In this document: positions 7,885-10,496 of the stretch, in pieces
Position numbering within the stretch: the first letter of the stretch is position 1
How the letters are laid out: every line of letters starts with the position of its first letter
Assembly: GCA_030632625.1 (NCBI GenBank)
Contig: DAOVUK010000059.1
Location: forward strand, 1-10,496
Direction of reading: 5' to 3'
Source: Gammaproteobacteria bacterium
Lineage (GTDB): Bacteria; Pseudomonadota; Gammaproteobacteria; GRL18
Length of the DNA: 10,496 nucleotides
The notes under the pieces: generated by a model
What the model saw: only the letters and a program-made list of their open reading frames with translations
Database searches by the model: none
Told to the model about the DNA's origin: nothing
Made by a program: the position numbers and the translations under genes

Positions 7885-8337
7885 CTACATGATCCGGTAC
7901 AAAGAGTGACAGGCTGTACAGGTTGGTAATATTTTGTTTAACTGTGACAGAGTGTGGTCTTTATCCCCTAATGACTCTGCATCCATTGCCATCTGATCAA
8001 AGGCCCTATGGGTTGAAAGTCCCATTTTTTTAGCAGCCAGGGGGAGTTTACCCATAATACCGGCAGGCACATGGGCCAGATCACCTGAACCCACTTTTTT
8101 AGCGGCAGCAACGATCTGATCCATATCATCTTTTTCAATACCATCACTGATCTGCTGCACTGCAATTAAGAAATTGCGCATTTCATTTAAGAAAAAAGTG
8201 CGTTCGGACTCTTCAAAGAGTATTGTTTTTCGACCATCTGCAGCAAGTTCTGTGTCACCACTTAAAATAAATTTGTAAGCAAGGGCACCAGCTATAAGCG
8301 TCATAATTAAAAATAAAATCCAGCCTAATCGAGCCAT
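7885..8337 (-). CDS. Membrane-anchored cytochrome c'-like protein
   Basis: This 150-residue protein has one N-terminal membrane anchor (about 5-25) followed by a helical periplasmic domain of roughly 125 residues, the size of a mature cytochrome c'. The only heme motif is CTACH close to the C terminus (Cys140, Cys143, His144), followed by SLYR. A C-terminal CxxCH-xxYR in a four-helix domain is typical of class II cytochromes c (cytochrome c'), whose five-coordinate heme binds NO and CO. Cytochrome c' is usually soluble, so the uncleaved-looking anchor is a departure. Its ATG directly follows the TAA stop of the hemerythrin gene, so the two are probably translationally coupled. Whether it is a true NO-binding c' or a low-spin electron carrier of similar fold (as in c556) cannot be settled from sequence alone. 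NO handling is inferred from the neighbouring nor and nir genes. Confidence 0.75.
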   Translation of the reverse strand: MARLGWILFLIMTLIAGALAYKFILSGDTELAADGRKTILFEESERTFFLNEMRNFLIAVQQISDGIEKDDMDQIVAAAKKVGSGDLAHVPAGIMGKLPLAAKKMGLSTHRAFDQMAMDAESLGDKDHTLSQLNKILPTCTACHSLYRIM

Positions 8338-8904
8338 TTAATGAATTCCTTTTTCGTTTAAGATTTTTCCATATTCCTTATCTGTGCCGTTAATATGTTT
8401 TATTAACCAGTTTTTAAGAAACGCCAGAGTATCGATCATGGTAACATCAGCATCACTTTTGTACTGTTCAAGAAAATGATCGACTTTATCGATAAATTCT
8501 TTATGTTTCAGTTTATGAGCATCCAGATCAGCATAATCATTTTCTGCCATGAGCTTTTCTTCTTTTTTAAAGTGAGTTTTGGTATAATCAACCAGCTCAT
8601 CTAATGCCTTTTCTTCAAATTCTTTGCCGGTATAATAATGCACAGCCGTTTGCAGCTGATTGATCAGGCTAAGTAATTTCTTATGATCATTGTCCATTTC
8701 TTCTATGCCGACACTGTATTCATCCTTCCAGACCAGATAACGGCTGCCAATCATTTTATTATGAATAAAAGGGATAGCGACGACGACAATCAGCATAATC
8801 CATGGAAGAGGATGGCCGGGCCCCATTAAGAAGCCCAGTCCAACCATGACAATTGCTGCCACTGTTAACAGGACCATGCCAAACGTGCCTAGTGCTCTGA
8901 ACAT
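8338..8904 (-). CDS. Membrane-anchored bacteriohemerythrin
   Basis: Hemerythrins bind O2, and in some bacteria NO, at a carboxylate-bridged di-iron site in a four-helix bundle. This 188-residue protein begins with two hydrophobic segments (about 8-28 and 32-49) and a short linker. A full hemerythrin domain follows from YLVWKDEYSVGIEEMD. All seven usual iron ligands are present: His74, His111, Glu115, His130, His134, His170 and Asp175. With two membrane passes and a short N terminus, both ends should lie on the same side; which side is not clear from charge. AGGAG (8911-8915) is six bases before the ATG. It lies 48 bases downstream of the nirN-like gene and touches the cytochrome c'-like gene, so the three probably form one transcript. 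The role could be O2 delivery, O2 or NO sensing, or scavenging near the membrane. Confidence 0.92.
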   Translation of the reverse strand: MFRALGTFGMVLLTVAAIVMVGLGFLMGPGHPLPWIMLIVVVAIPFIHNKMIGSRYLVWKDEYSVGIEEMDNDHKKLLSLINQLQTAVHYYTGKEFEEKALDELVDYTKTHFKKEEKLMAENDYADLDAHKLKHKEFIDKVDHFLEQYKSDADVTMIDTLAFLKNWLIKHINGTDKEYGKILNEKGIH

Positions 8905-8952
8905 TACTATCTCCTATAAATATTTTCTTGCTTGCTCTGATAAGCAAAGAAT

Positions 8953-10496
8953 TTAGTGACTGGTGCCTTCTTCCAGATGTGTTTTATTATAGACATTATA
9001 TTTACCTGAAGGCTTTTTCATGGGCAAACGAGTCACTTCTTCGAGTGTCCGGGCATTATAAACTATAACAGCCCCATCGTCTTCCCAGATGCTCAGTAAA
9101 GCATAACGCCCATCTTTCGTGAATTCAACATGTGCTGCTGTTTTTCCCGGTACCGGCTGCAGGGTTTTAACTATTTCTAAGGTTTTTTTATCAATAATGT
9201 GAACCAGATCTTTATGTGGTCCAAAAAAAACATCAACCCAGGCATAGGGACTTTTCTCATGGCTGCGCATAAAAAAGCCGGGTCCTTTGGTTTTTATCTT
9301 TTTAATGGTTTTCCAGTTTTTAGTATCAATAATAGAAACGATACCTTCTTTGATGTTCGGGGTGGCAATAATGCGTGTATCCTTATATTTCCAGCTGATA
9401 CCGGAACTCAGGTGAGGCATACCAGGCAGGTCAATGTCGCTGACTTTACGTCCGGAGGCAATTTTAATGACCTGACCACCCTGTGGTAAGCGTTCTCCTT
9501 CTGGGCGGGCTGCACCAATAATGTGGGTGTAATCCTGATCAAAGAAAAAATCATCTAAAAAGTTATTGAGTTTTATGCGACGGATACTAAAAGGTTTACC
9601 TGTGTAGTCAGGCATTTCATAGCGATAATCATGGACAAATATGTTTTTATCAACATAGGGGATTTCCCAGACTTCTGGAAAATCTTTTAACGCCAGAATA
9701 AAACTTTGCCGGGGTGCTGCCGTATAAACGGCACTGACCCGTGAGCTTTCACCGGCTTCATTGACCACTGGAATAAGTTTAGCGGGAGATAGATCATGGG
9801 CTTTCAGTATCACTGCAGTGTGCGGTAAGGTATTACCCACGATAATAAATTGACCATCATCTGAGACCGCCAGATTACGGGTATTAATACCGACCCGGAT
9901 ATCGGCAATCACTTTTAGATTATAAATATCAAACTTGGTTATCCAGCCGTCACGAGAGGCAAAATACACGTAGCGGCCATCTTTGGAGTATTTAGGGCCG
10001 CCATGCAGAGCATTATGGGTTTTTAGGCGAAAGATAGGTTTAAACTTATCACCATCCAGCAGAGTTACATGATGATCACCTATTTCAACCACTAAAAACA
10101 GATTTTGTAGATCGGCTTCAAAAACCGGTGTATTGCCCAATGTTTCAGGCGGATGAGATATTTTATGGCTTTGTTTGATTGCTGCCATGTCCCATTTGGG
10201 GGAATAAGCTGGTTTGGTGTAGATATAGTCAACCAGTGTACTAATTTCAATATCCGATAAAGATGCTCCAAAAGCAGGCATCTGGGTCGCAGCACGGCCA
10301 TTTTTAATCACCAGAACAGCCGCTTTCTGTTTCAGGCGTTTGAAGCTTTGCGGGATAAGTGGGGGGCCGATAAGACCGAGTCTGTCTTCGCCATGGCAGC
10401 TGGCGCAGTGTTTGCTGAATAATTGTTTTTCAGACGCGGGCTGAGTACTATCCTGAAAAGTATCAGCACAGGCATTCATACTGAACAACAGCATCA
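8953..10496 (-). CDS. nirN: NirN-like cytochrome c/heme d1-domain protein (start outside or at the window edge)
   Basis: NirN is a periplasmic dehydrogenase that makes the acrylate double bond of heme d1, the cofactor of cytochrome cd1 nitrite reductase. About 513 codons are visible. They begin with the end of a signal peptide (FSMNACA, likely cut before Asp11), so the start is probably just beyond the right edge. A cytochrome c domain follows with CASCH (Cys30, Cys33, His34) and a likely Met72 ligand in QMPAFG. From about residue 130 there is an eight-bladed d1-type propeller (NALHGGPKYSKDGRY, GMPHLSSGISWKY, MRSHEKSPYAWVD) and the ending KPSGKYNVYNK...EGTSH. By alignment from memory, the two distal histidines of NirS nitrite reductase are absent (a Phe-Phe-Asp segment near 318 and a Lys/Trp near 369), arguing against NirS. 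NirF usually lacks the heme c domain. NirN is favoured over an unassigned relative. Confidence 0.8.
   Translation of the reverse strand, partial: MLLFSMNACADTFQDSTQPASEKQLFSKHCASCHGEDRLGLIGPPLIPQSFKRLKQKAAVLVIKNGRAATQMPAFGASLSDIEISTLVDYIYTKPAYSPKWDMAAIKQSHKISHPPETLGNTPVFEADLQNLFLVVEIGDHHVTLLDGDKFKPIFRLKTHNALHGGPKYSKDGRYVYFASRDGWITKFDIYNLKVIADIRVGINTRNLAVSDDGQFIIVGNTLPHTAVILKAHDLSPAKLIPVVNEAGESSRVSAVYTAAPRQSFILALKDFPEVWEIPYVDKNIFVHDYRYEMPDYTGKPFSIRRIKLNNFLDDFFFDQDYTHIIGAARPEGERLPQGGQVIKIASGRKVSDIDLPGMPHLSSGISWKYKDTRIIATPNIKEGIVSIIDTKNWKTIKKIKTKGPGFFMRSHEKSPYAWVDVFFGPHKDLVHIIDKKTLEIVKTLQPVPGKTAAHVEFTKDGRYALLSIWEDDGAVIVYNARTLEEVTRLPMKKPSGKYNVYNKTHLEEGTSH

Noticed and set aside
8927..8948. Hairpin TTGCTT/AAGCAA between the nirN-like gene and the hemerythrin gene
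   Set aside because: Only six pairs and no T run in the minus direction; not a terminator, and too short to call otherwise.
9199..9489. Forward-strand open frame inside the nirN-like gene
   Set aside because: It lies wholly within the d1-propeller coding sequence, has no ribosome site and shows no recognisable domain.

Overview
The window looks like chromosomal DNA from a moderately AT-rich gammaproteobacterium that can respire nitric oxide. It encodes a complete cytochrome c-dependent NO reductase set (norC, norB, norE, norF, norQ, norD) and, on the opposite strand, a gene for late heme d1 assembly (nirN-like). Heme d1 is the cofactor of cytochrome cd1 nitrite reductase, so denitrification with NirS is implied, although nirS itself is not visible here. 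The taxonomic placement is inferred from protein resemblance and the style of the intergenic DNA; I cannot name a genus.

Layout. Positions 1-1068 hold the 3' three-quarters of a pyruvate kinase gene that begins before the window. A 248-base gap (1069-1316) carries an imperfect 112-bp inverted repeat built of degenerate 7-bp units, then a perfect FNR/DNR box (1248-1261) correctly placed to activate norC. norC and norB (1317-3141) form a tight pair closed by a strong intrinsic terminator (3252-3286). A gap with two more 7-bp-periodic arrays and a nested palindrome follows. Next come norE (3425-4012), norF (4121-4399), norQ (4497-5300) and norD (5337-7232), all on + but with gaps of 36 to 108 bases. 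The norE-norF gap contains seven consecutive 10-bp units that run through the norF Shine-Dalgarno sequence and start codon. After a 328-base gap with no convincing gene comes a small Cys-rich, zinc-ribbon-like protein of unknown function (7561-7806).

On the minus strand, read right to left, are a nirN-like gene (8953 to beyond the right edge), a membrane-anchored bacteriohemerythrin (8338-8904) and a membrane-anchored cytochrome c'-like protein (7885-8337). The last two abut with stop and start codons touching.

How they work together: NorC passes electrons to NorB, which reduces NO to N2O. NorQ (AAA+ ATPase) and NorD (VWA protein) are thought to insert or activate the NorB metal centre, and NorE/NorF are membrane accessory proteins. 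NirN-type proteins finish heme d1 for the nitrite reductase that makes NO. The hemerythrin and cytochrome c'-like pair belong to families that bind O2 and NO, and are the least expected members of this neighbourhood. The most interesting signals are that pair, the 10-bp array fused to the norF translation start, and the repeated 7-bp-periodic intergenic arrays.
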